Assembly (NCBI GenBank): GCA_015486915.1
Contig: WFQS01000497.1
Coordinates: 1 to 6,427 of the forward strand
DNA: 6,427 nucleotides
DNA from: Desulfobacteraceae bacterium
GTDB taxonomy: Bacteria > Desulfobacterota > Desulfobacteria > Desulfobacterales > Desulfobacteraceae
Reading direction: 5' to 3'
In this document: positions 1-6,284 of the stretch, one piece after another
Numbering within the stretch: position 1 is the first letter of the stretch
How the letters are laid out: the number at the start of each line of letters is the position of its first letter
The notes under the pieces: model-generated
The model's input: only the letters and a program-made list of their open reading frames with translations
The model's database searches: none
Told to the model about the DNA's origin: nothing
Program-made: the position numbers and the translations under genes

Positions 1-105
1 CCAGAAAACTTGTTTATTATGTTAGAATTTGTTAAATCAACGCTTTTTAAAGTGGCTGAGACCCCTGCAATCCAGTGAAACGAAATGTCCGTTTAGTGCC
101 TTACC

Positions 106-139
106 CCTCAATTTATGTCAAAAAAACAAGAAATTGAGG
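106..139. repeat. Inverted repeat, 9-bp arms
   Basis: CCTCAATTT at 106-114 is the exact reverse complement of AAATTGAGG at 131-139, with a 16-base A-rich spacer. It is the most distal of three inverted repeats downstream of the cytochrome stop. No clear T-run follows the arm on either strand, so it is not a convincing terminator. It could be a secondary mRNA 3' structure or a protein binding dyad. Bases 1-105 hold no gene, RNA or repeat that I can support, apart from one copy of a 12-mer (32-43) noted in the findings. Confidence 0.4.
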
Positions 140-154
140 AGAGGCAAATGGGTT

Positions 155-169
155 GCGGGCATCGCCCGC
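155..169. repeat. Short GC-rich hairpin, 6-bp stem
   Basis: GCGGGC at 155-160 pairs with GCCCGC at 164-169 around a 3-base loop. It lies beyond the stronger terminator hairpin at 193-214 as read on the minus strand. On the plus strand it is followed by CTTTGG, which is too short a T-run for a confident terminator. It may act as a backup 3' structure for transcripts passing the first hairpin, or as a weak terminator for a plus-strand transcript entering from the left. Its role is not shown by the sequence. Confidence 0.35.
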
Positions 170-182
170 TTTGGAGTAAACT

Positions 183-214
183 CATAAATTAAAAGGCGGG
201 AGAGATCCCGCCTT
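183..214 (-). terminator. Intrinsic terminator of the cytochrome gene
   Basis: A perfect 9-bp stem, AAGGCGGGA (193-201) with TCCCGCCTT (206-214), encloses a GAGA tetraloop. Read on the minus strand the stem ends in CCTT and runs into TTAATTTATG, a broken T-rich tail. The hairpin begins 20 bases after the cytochrome TAA stop at 235-237. Position, GC-rich core and orientation all fit a Rho-independent terminator for that gene. The interrupted T-tract means termination may be incomplete. Confidence 0.75.
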
Positions 215-234
215 GTTGAATTTTAATGCAGGGG

Positions 235-2754
235 TTATTTTTTAGCGATTGCGATTGTTATTTCGGCAGAATCGACCTTTTTAACCACAACGTTTAATTT
301 TCCATTGACCACATTGTATTTAACCAGTGCCGCGGAAGGATTGGTAAACACCTTAAAATTGCTGGCTGAACCTTCGATAGGAAGAACCTCGAATTGTGTT
401 TGCGTACCGTTGTTAATTTCCATACGGATTGCTTCTTCCACTTGATAATCGTTTGGTACAAAATCCGTTTTTACGGCATCCACTTTCTTGGGCTGCAAGG
501 GATTGACATTGTCACCCTTCGGCGTCCATACGGCTTTTATCAGGCTATTTCCATCATTTGCAGGAAATATTTGAAAGCCAACTGGCGAAAAATAGGCAAA
601 AGTCAATCTTCTTAAATCCGATTCTTTGAAATTACCAGCATAACCTGCTATGGCCGCCTTTGGCACCTCGAATACCGTTATGCCAGGCACATCGTCAATA
701 TGCGGATATTTTATGACATTCCGGTTAAACTTTCCTTTTTTACGATGGCAATCGTTACATTGTAAGACATGCATTGGATCTTTGGCATACGCGGCATCTC
801 CATCCGACATTTGCGGCTCCGAACTAATCGGTGCAATATTGTGACTAATAATGTAAGAGCCATCAAGAATGCCCAAATGGTAAATGTATTGAACCTTTAC
901 TTTTTTGTCAGTCGTTTTCTTTATGGCATCTTGTAAAGCCTGAGCAGCGAACGTAATTTCATCCTTTGTGGTAACCAGCGGCGGCGCTTTCATCAGACTG
1001 TTCATCATCTTTTCAAAACCTGTCTGCAGGGTAAGGGCCATGCTTTTACCGGTTAAAGGATTAATCATTTTCGATCCTTTGAAAACCATCGATAGGAATC
1101 TGTTCGGTACCGGTCTTCCGTCGGATAACCGCCAACTTAAAACGGCAATAGCATTGGCCGGTTTAATCATAAGCTTCGGAGTGTCACCTTTTTCGGCAAC
1201 ATGCGGGTACCAGACATAATCGGGATTAAACGGGACGACCTGTAATCCGGTTTTGGACATGGCAAAGTTAGCAAATTGCGGTGTCCAAGTTGTGAGCGAG
1301 GTTAGTTTGTCCTCCACCAGTGTGTGAACAACACCTCTGAATTTCTGGGGAATATGGCAGACGGTACAATGGATATTTTTCATATGCACTTCTTCATTCT
1401 TGCCAAACAACTTTTCATGCGTATCCATGTAATCGTCGTGACATTGTTCGCAGGTAGCCGTGCCTTGCAAATCTGCTCGGACATTAAAGCCCGCACTTCC
1501 AATTGTAAAATCATGGGATGGCGTTTTTGGCGCTTTGGCATGTTCAAACTCGACAGGCGTGTGGCAATCGCTGCACTTTAGATGCTCGTCGCCCTGAATG
1601 TGTACACCCACAAAGGGAACGGGTTCGAATTTATTCGTTTTCGGATTGTAATATTGCACGTTTGCATTTTTATCATAAGTTTTGTGCAAAAAACCATCGC
1701 TGCCCTTTACAACGGTATTGCCCATTACATGGCCGCGTTTAAAAAAGCCGGGAGAGGCAAAAAGTTCAAAAGATTTGTAGAGCTCATTCATGTTATTCAT
1801 ATGCAAGAACGGAAAGCTAATCAAGTTATCATTTGGCGTTATCTTGCCGTCGTCGTCTTCATCATAAGAGGAAGCATGACATCTTGCACAGGTTTCATCC
1901 GAAGTTGCTCCAATTTTTTTATAAAAATTTTTAACAGCCTCTGCATTATAAGCAATGGTACCATCTTTGTTCAGTTTGCCCAAATTCGCAGCTATGGTGT
2001 TTGCCCAGCCTAATAAATGTTTACCAGCAATTAACATACGCTCCATTCCCAAATCATAACCGTTTGTGGCATGGCAAATCAAACAATCGTTTTCGCGTAC
2101 ATTGGTAATACCGTTATGGTGATAGTCATAGGGATCAAATTTTCCGGTTTTTTCGTTTTGCACAAGATAATCCGTATAATAAACGCCCTTCTTTAACCCT
2201 GATTTTACAATCTTCATATTCATTTTATCCAGCCGATTGTTGGCCTGATCCCGAAGAGCATAGCCGCCGCCCGTATGACAAATAGCGCATTCGAATTGCC
2301 ATTCCGCCGTGGTCATATCAATATCAAGCGCATCCTTTGTTGTATATCCTGGCATTTTTAACATATGCGGAACGGAAATTCGGTTGTACATGCCGCCGGG
2401 GCCGTAAAGGTTTTTAGAACCAAAATATTTGGAATAGAATTGTGATTGATCTTTAGGAAGTTCCGCTTTTTTTCCGTATTTTGCATAGATTTTGTCATAA
2501 ACTTCGGGACGGAGTATCGATAATCTTCCCTGCTGGGTGTGGAAACCAAGATTAATAAAATCGATATTATGACATTTATTGCAAGATTTTTCATAGCTCA
2601 CCGGAAGATTTGACTGAACACTTCCATTTGCAACCAAGATATTTTTGCCGTTAATATCTTTAAGTTTTATCGGAGGATGTGCGGCAAAACACGGTATCAA
2701 AAAGATTGTAAGTAAAATCGGAATGATCGGAATGATCGGAGACAATTTTTTCAT
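235..2754 (-). CDS. Exported octaheme c-type cytochrome
   Basis: This 839-residue protein probably carries electrons outside the cytoplasmic membrane. Residues 1-24 form a Sec signal peptide (MKK, hydrophobic core, likely cleavage after CFA); LIPC at 19-22 is not a proper lipobox. Eight CXXCH heme c sites are present: CNKCH 58-62, CAICH 156-160, CLICH 224-228, CARCH 289-293, CSDCH 394-398, CEQCH 435-439, CTVCH 463-467 and CNDCH 666-670. An EF-hand-like loop (298-309, D-E-D-D-D-G-K-I-T-P-N-D) follows heme 4. Residues 468-665 and 671-839 lack hemes. The middle block (CAICH-TGGG, DCLICH, CARCH, then KRGH and GVHIQGDEH before CSDCH) recalls octaheme tetrathionate reductase-like cytochromes, but that is a memory-based impression and this protein is much longer. 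The ATG at 2752-2754 is preceded by a weak AAGGA about ten bases upstream in an A-rich leader. It is probably monocistronic, with the terminator at 193-214. Substrate is unknown; the cytochrome class is very sure. Confidence 0.95.
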   Translation of the reverse strand: MKKLSPIIPIIPILLTIFLIPCFAAHPPIKLKDINGKNILVANGSVQSNLPVSYEKSCNKCHNIDFINLGFHTQQGRLSILRPEVYDKIYAKYGKKAELPKDQSQFYSKYFGSKNLYGPGGMYNRISVPHMLKMPGYTTKDALDIDMTTAEWQFECAICHTGGGYALRDQANNRLDKMNMKIVKSGLKKGVYYTDYLVQNEKTGKFDPYDYHHNGITNVRENDCLICHATNGYDLGMERMLIAGKHLLGWANTIAANLGKLNKDGTIAYNAEAVKNFYKKIGATSDETCARCHASSYDEDDDGKITPNDNLISFPFLHMNNMNELYKSFELFASPGFFKRGHVMGNTVVKGSDGFLHKTYDKNANVQYYNPKTNKFEPVPFVGVHIQGDEHLKCSDCHTPVEFEHAKAPKTPSHDFTIGSAGFNVRADLQGTATCEQCHDDYMDTHEKLFGKNEEVHMKNIHCTVCHIPQKFRGVVHTLVEDKLTSLTTWTPQFANFAMSKTGLQVVPFNPDYVWYPHVAEKGDTPKLMIKPANAIAVLSWRLSDGRPVPNRFLSMVFKGSKMINPLTGKSMALTLQTGFEKMMNSLMKAPPLVTTKDEITFAAQALQDAIKKTTDKKVKVQYIYHLGILDGSYIISHNIAPISSEPQMSDGDAAYAKDPMHVLQCNDCHRKKGKFNRNVIKYPHIDDVPGITVFEVPKAAIAGYAGNFKESDLRRLTFAYFSPVGFQIFPANDGNSLIKAVWTPKGDNVNPLQPKKVDAVKTDFVPNDYQVEEAIRMEINNGTQTQFEVLPIEGSASNFKVFTNPSAALVKYNVVNGKLNVVVKKVDSAEITIAIAKK
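1828..1863 (-). other. EF-hand-like calcium loop in the cytochrome
   Basis: These bases encode cytochrome residues 298-309. They follow the EF-hand or dockerin-type loop pattern, with D at loop positions 1, 3, 5 and 12, G at 6, I at 8 and T at 9. The loop begins four residues after the heme-4 histidine (H293). Calcium sites near hemes are known in several multiheme cytochromes. Here the binding is inferred from the motif only, and no flanking helix pair was verified. Confidence 0.55.
2717..2740. repeat. 9-bp tandem repeat in signal peptide codons
   Basis: The plus-strand unit ATCGGAATG occurs twice in a row (2717-2725, 2726-2734), followed by a partial third copy, ATCGGA. On the coding strand it specifies the proline-spaced pattern P-I-I-P-I-I-P-I in the hydrophobic core (residues 6-13) of the cytochrome signal peptide. 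Because the unit is 9 bp, gain or loss of a copy would lengthen or shorten the core by three residues without a frameshift. Confidence 0.7.
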
Positions 2755-2775
2755 GGCTTTTTTTTCCTTTTTTTA

Positions 2776-2876
2776 AATCACTCAGGTTTATTCGCTTGAC
2801 CTATGCTTAAATCAACGCAATAGAAGCACACAGTCAAAGCCTTGTAATACAAGGTAGCCTATTGATTTGAGTGATT
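2776..2876 (-). promoter_or_regulatory. Nested inverted repeats upstream of cytochrome
   Basis: Three concentric inverted repeats lie 22 to 122 bases upstream of the cytochrome ATG. The outer arms are AATCACTCA (2776-2784) and TGAGTGATT (2868-2876). The middle arms are AAATCA...ATAG (2809-2823, with a 5-base bulge) and CTATTGATTT (2859-2868). The innermost is the near-perfect palindrome CCTTGTAATACAAGG (2840-2854). This could be a structured 5' leader of the minus-strand mRNA, or a promoter region with operator dyads. The best sigma-70-like pair I see on the minus strand is TTGATT, 17 bases, AATAAA, which is weak. I do not recognise a known riboswitch or regulator box. Confidence 0.4.
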
Positions 2877-3049
2877 CCGATTAAAAGCAATTCATTTATT
2901 TGCTGCATTCATAAGAGGAAATTAAAGGGAAAATGATTCAGCAAAACTAAGCTTAATTAGATAGTTCTTCGCTAATATCGCATTTATAAACATAATCAGC
3001 ATTACATCAGAAATGTAAACATCCGATTAGTTTTCTCATGAAATTGTTT

Positions 3050-3067
3050 TTCTTGTATCAACAAGAA
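3050..3067. promoter_or_regulatory. Candidate operator dyad CTTGT-N4-ACAAG
   Basis: TTCTTGT (3050-3056) and ACAAGAA (3061-3067) form a perfect 7-bp dyad around ATCA, roughly 300 bases upstream of the cytochrome start. The core CTTGT...ACAAG also occurs at 2841-2853 with a 3-base spacer. The pattern is loosely like CRP/FNR-family half-sites but matches no consensus I can name exactly. No T-tail follows on either strand, so a terminator is unlikely. Confidence 0.3.
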
Positions 3068-3111
3068 TCATCAATAGGTCGTTTAGATGTCATCTGTTTT
3101 AAAAGATTATA

Positions 3112-3125
3112 CTATGGGCTATGGG
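3112..3125. repeat. Tandem heptamer CTATGGG x2
   Basis: Two exact, adjacent copies of CTATGGG lie in the AT-rich spacer, next to a minus-strand TATAAT at 3106-3111. Two copies are too few to call a repeat array. The tract may be the remnant of a larger heptamer repeat or a chance duplication. Confidence 0.45.
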
Positions 3126-3306
3126 CCAAGAGAAAAGATACAATAATATAATTTTGTAAAAGGCATCAGATAAAATTCTTTATCGTTTATATTACATATT
3201 TCCATGACATTCTTACTCAAAAAAATATATGCTTTCTTCTGCCTGTCTCCTGCATTACAGACATTTTCAATTAAAGATACAGTTTTTTTCTTTTTTCAAT
3301 GGCAGT

Positions 3307-5406
3307 TTATTCAGCATTGCTTCGAATATTAAGTTCAAATTTCCACTTTCTTTCGCCGTCTCTTTCATATGCCCAGAATTCAAGTATTCCCGTTTCAGTG
3401 AGTTTAACCTTAAAAGTGACCGGAATCATCATACCGGATTCACCTTCAAGCAAAGTTCCAATTGATGAAAGTTCGTTAATCTCCTTTTCTTCCCAGTTAT
3501 CAATCAAAACGCCAAGGGAGTCTTGTTTTCTGACAGAAGAGGTCATGATATCAAAATTAACCTTGTGCCCGACAACAAGGTTAAAAATTCTGTTACTGCA
3601 TTCAGTTTCGCTTCCTTCCTCCATGCCAAAGGGGGCAATACATAAAGCCCTTGTCGGCGGAACAAGCCCTGGAACAGCAGGCATTGCAGTTTCAACGGCC
3701 ATGTAATAAGATCTCCCAAGTCCTGCCCTTATGCGGATTCCTTTTCCATTTACAGCAAGTCCATAACAGGCAGCACCCTTTGCCACTGAAAAATCAAAAT
3801 CCATATCTTTGATTTCACGTATCTGAGGTATCTCACGTATCTCAGATATTTCATGAATTTTACGTATTTCATTGATTTCATGGATTTTCCCCTTACCGGT
3901 TTTCACCGCAGTTTCATCGGGCATTGTTTTTGATTCTGCATCTGTTGCATATTCTTCTTTTATTTGATCTGTTTGGGAAAAATTATTGGGATGTTCATCT
4001 GAATGTTCCTGATCAGAAAAGGGGGATGGTTTGACATCTTCTGCCCATGAGCGGATAATATCCATAACCCTTTTTCTTAAAACAGGAGATTTCATTACAC
4101 CCCCGTTGAACACTACAGCTGTGGGAAGTCTTGTTTTTCCGTTTTCATCAACGCAGGAGGAAATAAATTTTGCAAGGTGGCGTGTTATTGCAGGATCCGA
4201 TTCATAGGCAAGTCCAAACTCCTTCATACCTGCATTAGTTGACACTGCAGGTCTGTCATTGAGACTGCATTGAGGAAAAAAACCATTAAAGAGAATGGTT
4301 TCAATATCAGTGTATTTCAGTTTTGTCTTAATGGTCCCCTTGATCAGCCCCCTTCCCCTTCCGAGAATTGTTACGGGATATTTATCCTTTCCTTCACCTG
4401 AACATAGAGTTTCCTTTGCCTTTCTTGAAGAATGAACAAGGGCTCTCATCTGCCAGGAGTCTAATTTTTTGCTTTTTTTTTCAAGCTCTGCCTTTAAATA
4501 ATAGGTTAAGGCAAGATCAATGTTATCCCCGCCCACAAGGAGATGATCCCCAACGGCAAGGCGTTCAAGTTCAAGATTGCCGTCATTGCCCTCTTTAACC
4601 TCAATGAGGCTGAAATCACTTGTACCGCCGCCTATGTCGCATACAAGTACAAGATCGCCTTTTTTGATAGTTTTGCGCCATTTCTCCCCTGATCGGTTAA
4701 TCCAGGAGTAAAAAGCAGCCTGGGGTTCCTCAATAAGAACAGGATTTTCCAGTCCGGCCATTTCTGCAGCTTTTATTGTAAGCTGACGTGCAACAGCATC
4801 AAATGATGCAGGTACGGTAAGATAAATATCCTGGTTCTCAAGCTTTAAATCAGGATCATCACCTGCCATTTCGTGATTCCACGCATTTTTGATATGGGAT
4901 AAAATTGCACAGGAAGCTTCAACCGGTGAAATTTTCTTTTTGTTTTCTTCTTTTCCACTTTTTTCTCCATTTAAAGGAGTCTCATATGGAAGAATAGGGG
5001 ATTCCCTGTCAACATTGTGATTGCAAAGCCATGATTTTGATGATGAAACAAGTTTATGGGGAAGTTCAACTCCGCGTTCCCTTGCAAATTCTCCTGTAAT
5101 TAGTGTATTGGATTTTTCCCACGGAAGTTTTAAATTTGCATCAAAAGATTCATCATCCTGGAGAATATATAAAAAAGATGGAAGCGCATCTCTTTTTTCA
5201 AGGGTTTTTCCACCTGTAAACTGGAGAATTTTAAACAGTTTTATTTCAGCTTGATCATTATCGGTTTCCGGACGGGCCTGCGTTTCTGAAAGATCATTTT
5301 CTTTAAAATAATCCATATGCAGCGCTTTTGTATAGGCTGCAACCGTGTTGGTTGTTCCAAGGTCTATACCGACGATATATCGGGGTTTTTTTCTTTGCAG
5401 TTCCAT
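3307..5406 (-). CDS. Divergent lidless Hsp70-family ATPase
   Basis: This 699-residue cytoplasmic protein has a complete actin/Hsp70 ATPase domain. Phosphate-1 is GIDLGTTNT (13-21); K124 in SSSKSW sits where DnaK has its catalytic K70; LTVPASF is at 196-202; IEEPQAA (225-231) contains the equivalent of DnaK E171; phosphate-2 DIGGGTSD spans 257-264; and the adenosine motif VVFNGGV spans 431-437, completed by VAKGAACYGL (541-550). Between the last two lies an acidic insert (458-507) plus nine I-x-E type tripeptides (508-534), where DnaK has only a short loop. The last ~145 residues look like a short beta-rich domain ending in a TGILEFWAYERDGERKW segment (672-688). No DnaK-like helical lid or C-terminal disordered tail is visible. 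Together with the missing partner genes for a normal DnaK (no dnaJ or grpE here), this argues against a housekeeping chaperone. Its ATG overlaps the DUF2760 stop in TAATG, with GAGGTGGAG just upstream, so it is translationally coupled to that membrane protein. ATPase fold very sure; client and role unknown. Confidence 0.93.
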   Translation of the reverse strand: MELQRKKPRYIVGIDLGTTNTVAAYTKALHMDYFKENDLSETQARPETDNDQAEIKLFKILQFTGGKTLEKRDALPSFLYILQDDESFDANLKLPWEKSNTLITGEFARERGVELPHKLVSSSKSWLCNHNVDRESPILPYETPLNGEKSGKEENKKKISPVEASCAILSHIKNAWNHEMAGDDPDLKLENQDIYLTVPASFDAVARQLTIKAAEMAGLENPVLIEEPQAAFYSWINRSGEKWRKTIKKGDLVLVCDIGGGTSDFSLIEVKEGNDGNLELERLAVGDHLLVGGDNIDLALTYYLKAELEKKSKKLDSWQMRALVHSSRKAKETLCSGEGKDKYPVTILGRGRGLIKGTIKTKLKYTDIETILFNGFFPQCSLNDRPAVSTNAGMKEFGLAYESDPAITRHLAKFISSCVDENGKTRLPTAVVFNGGVMKSPVLRKRVMDIIRSWAEDVKPSPFSDQEHSDEHPNNFSQTDQIKEEYATDAESKTMPDETAVKTGKGKIHEINEIRKIHEISEIREIPQIREIKDMDFDFSVAKGAACYGLAVNGKGIRIRAGLGRSYYMAVETAMPAVPGLVPPTRALCIAPFGMEEGSETECSNRIFNLVVGHKVNFDIMTSSVRKQDSLGVLIDNWEEKEINELSSIGTLLEGESGMMIPVTFKVKLTETGILEFWAYERDGERKWKFELNIRSNAE
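3805..3885. repeat. 9-bp coding minisatellite inside the Hsp70
   Basis: Nine diverged 9-bp units, of the kind TTTCACGTA / TCTGAGGTA / TCTCACGTA on the plus strand, run without interruption. They encode nine tripeptides I-x-[E/K/Q/D] at Hsp70 residues 508-534, where x is H, N, R, S, P or K. The units differ from one another, so the array is not freshly amplified. The frame is kept throughout. The peptide is highly charged and may form a helix or extended arm on the surface of the ATPase domain. It directly follows the acidic, low-complexity insert encoded at 3886-4035. Confidence 0.85.
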
Positions 5407-6170
5407 TACTCCACCTCAACCTCTGCCGGGACAATGACAGACGGATCAAGTATATCTGCAAGTTTTGGAATCTCTTTTTTCCCTGCCTTCCAGCCCCTGT
5501 GCCTTAAAATTCCTTTAAATGGAGGCTTTCCCGTGACATTTCCCACAAGTTTGATGGAATCCGGATCAAATCCAGGTTCAACAACAACTTCGTCACCCTC
5601 CTGTTCATTTAAAACAGATTTTGGAGCAATATACCTTGTGACTGTTTTTTTGCAATCCTCCTGGATGCTCCTTACGGCAGCTCCTATCTGTTCATCTTCA
5701 TATTGATTCAGATCCTCATCAAAAAAATCAAGAAGCCGTCCTTCACGCTGGAGCACGGATAAAAGAGATAAAAAAATTCGTTTTTTCCTGTTCTGTTCAA
5801 TTCTCAGGTCAGCAGAATCTTTTTTACCTTTCTTTCCTGCAGAAGGCCTGGCAACACTAAATTGAAATTCCTTAAAAATTTTTGAGACAGATCCCCTGAG
5901 CACAATCCACAGGATAAAACCGGACAGGACGAAAAAAAAGGATGATGCAGGAACGTACCATGAAACAAACTTCACGGATATCATTTTCAAAACCCTTACA
6001 ACATCGGAAACGGTTTCAATGCCGGCTCCTGCCCCGGATTTCGGGGTAAGAATATGTAAAAGCCTGTTAATCCCGAAATACAGTCCCATATCAAGGCAGA
6101 GCATTAAAACAGCCATAAAAAGCAAAATTATTATAAATGACCTTCGGCCAAATTTTTTTGATACATCCAA
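5406..6170 (-). CDS. DUF2760 two-helix membrane protein
   Basis: The chosen start gives 254 residues. Two transmembrane helices lie at about 11-34 and 70-91, joined by a ~35-residue loop. Basic residues before helix 1 (KKFGRR) and after helix 2 (a KKGKK cluster near 113-117) place both ends in the cytoplasm. The C-terminal half carries what I recognise as DUF2760: LQREGRLLDFF (140-150), EQIGAAVRS (160-168), PGFD (199-202), GNVTGKPPF (210-218) and LRHRGW (222-227), then an acidic tail. The domain's biochemical function is not known to me. The longest frame opens with TTG at 6174-6176, but GGAGG (6177-6181) abuts it with no spacing. The next in-frame TTG (6168-6170) has a 6-base gap and is preferred. 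There is no ATG choice in frame nearby. The TAA stop shares one base with the Hsp70 ATG, so this is the first visible gene of a coupled pair. It probably anchors or regulates that ATPase at the inner membrane (inference). Confidence 0.88.
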   Translation of the reverse strand: MDVSKKFGRRSFIIILLFMAVLMLCLDMGLYFGINRLLHILTPKSGAGAGIETVSDVVRVLKMISVKFVSWYVPASSFFFVLSGFILWIVLRGSVSKIFKEFQFSVARPSAGKKGKKDSADLRIEQNRKKRIFLSLLSVLQREGRLLDFFDEDLNQYEDEQIGAAVRSIQEDCKKTVTRYIAPKSVLNEQEGDEVVVEPGFDPDSIKLVGNVTGKPPFKGILRHRGWKAGKKEIPKLADILDPSVIVPAEVEVE

Positions 6171-6176
6171 AATCAA

Positions 6177-6181
6177 CCTCC
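6177..6181 (-). promoter_or_regulatory. Ribosome binding site that fixes a TTG start
   Basis: A perfect GGAGG on the minus strand ends directly at the first possible TTG (6174-6176) and six bases before the second (6168-6170). Normal spacing therefore favours the second TTG as the DUF2760 start. The out-of-frame ATG at 6164-6166 reads into a stop after a few codons, so it is not an alternative. Confidence 0.7.
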
Positions 6182-6225
6182 AAAAAATGGGAATACCATG
6201 TTGATATTAATAAAATCTTAAGCGG

Positions 6226-6254
6226 TTTGTGTGAGACCTTGTGGCCCACACAAA
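6226..6254. repeat. Hairpin in the DUF2760 upstream region
   Basis: TTTGTGTG (6226-6233) pairs exactly with CACACAAA (6247-6254) around 13 bases. It lies about 45 bases upstream of the GGAGG site. Neither strand has a proper T-run after the stem. It could be the terminator-like end of an upstream gene, a 5' leader structure or an operator; the sequence does not decide. I found no convincing promoter for the DUF2760-Hsp70 pair in this interval. Confidence 0.4.
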
Positions 6255-6284
6255 AATTAATTACCAATTTTGTGCGTTATGTCG

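Larger units (their letters stand above)
2877..3306. other. AT-rich spacer without a recognisable gene
   Basis: This stretch separates the 3' end of the Hsp70 gene from the cytochrome leader. I find no tRNA, no convincing small gene and no strong terminator for the Hsp70 transcript; only a 5-bp TGTCT/AGACA hairpin lies at about 3245-3264. It contains a dyad with arms TTCTTGT and ACAAGAA (3050-3067) and a tandem heptamer CTATGGG (3112-3125). A minus-strand TATAAT (3106-3111) has only a poor -35 match, TTCTCT, 17 bases upstream. If that promoter is real, the cytochrome would have a leader of about 350 bases. Confidence 0.6.

Noticed and set aside
1582..2013. 143-codon plus-strand open frame opposite the cytochrome gene
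   Set aside because: It lies wholly antisense to a certain gene with eight CXXCH motifs, has no ribosome binding site I can see and reads as a shadow with no family resemblance.
2358..2594. 78-codon minus-strand frame inside the cytochrome gene
   Set aside because: It is out of frame with the cytochrome reading frame that contains the heme 1 site; nothing indicates a frameshift or an overlapping gene.
2683..2754. Lipoprotein signal (LIPC at residues 19-22) on the cytochrome
   Set aside because: Proline directly before the cysteine does not fit the lipobox, and a normal signal peptidase I site after CFA is available.
32..2818. 12-bp direct repeat TTAAATCAACGC at 32-43 and 2807-2818 flanking the cytochrome gene, as possible insertion scars
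   Set aside because: About one such 12-mer match is expected by chance in a sequence of this length, and there are no terminal inverted repeats or transposase to support mobility.
3229..3465. 78-codon plus-strand frame starting in the spacer and entering the Hsp70 gene
   Set aside because: More than half of it is antisense to the Hsp70 3' end, there is no Shine-Dalgarno sequence, and the product has no recognisable domain.
5317..5706. 129-codon plus-strand open frame across the Hsp70/DUF2760 junction
   Set aside because: It is antisense to two well-supported genes and rich in serine and phenylalanine, as expected from the reverse of lysine/glutamate-rich coding sequence.
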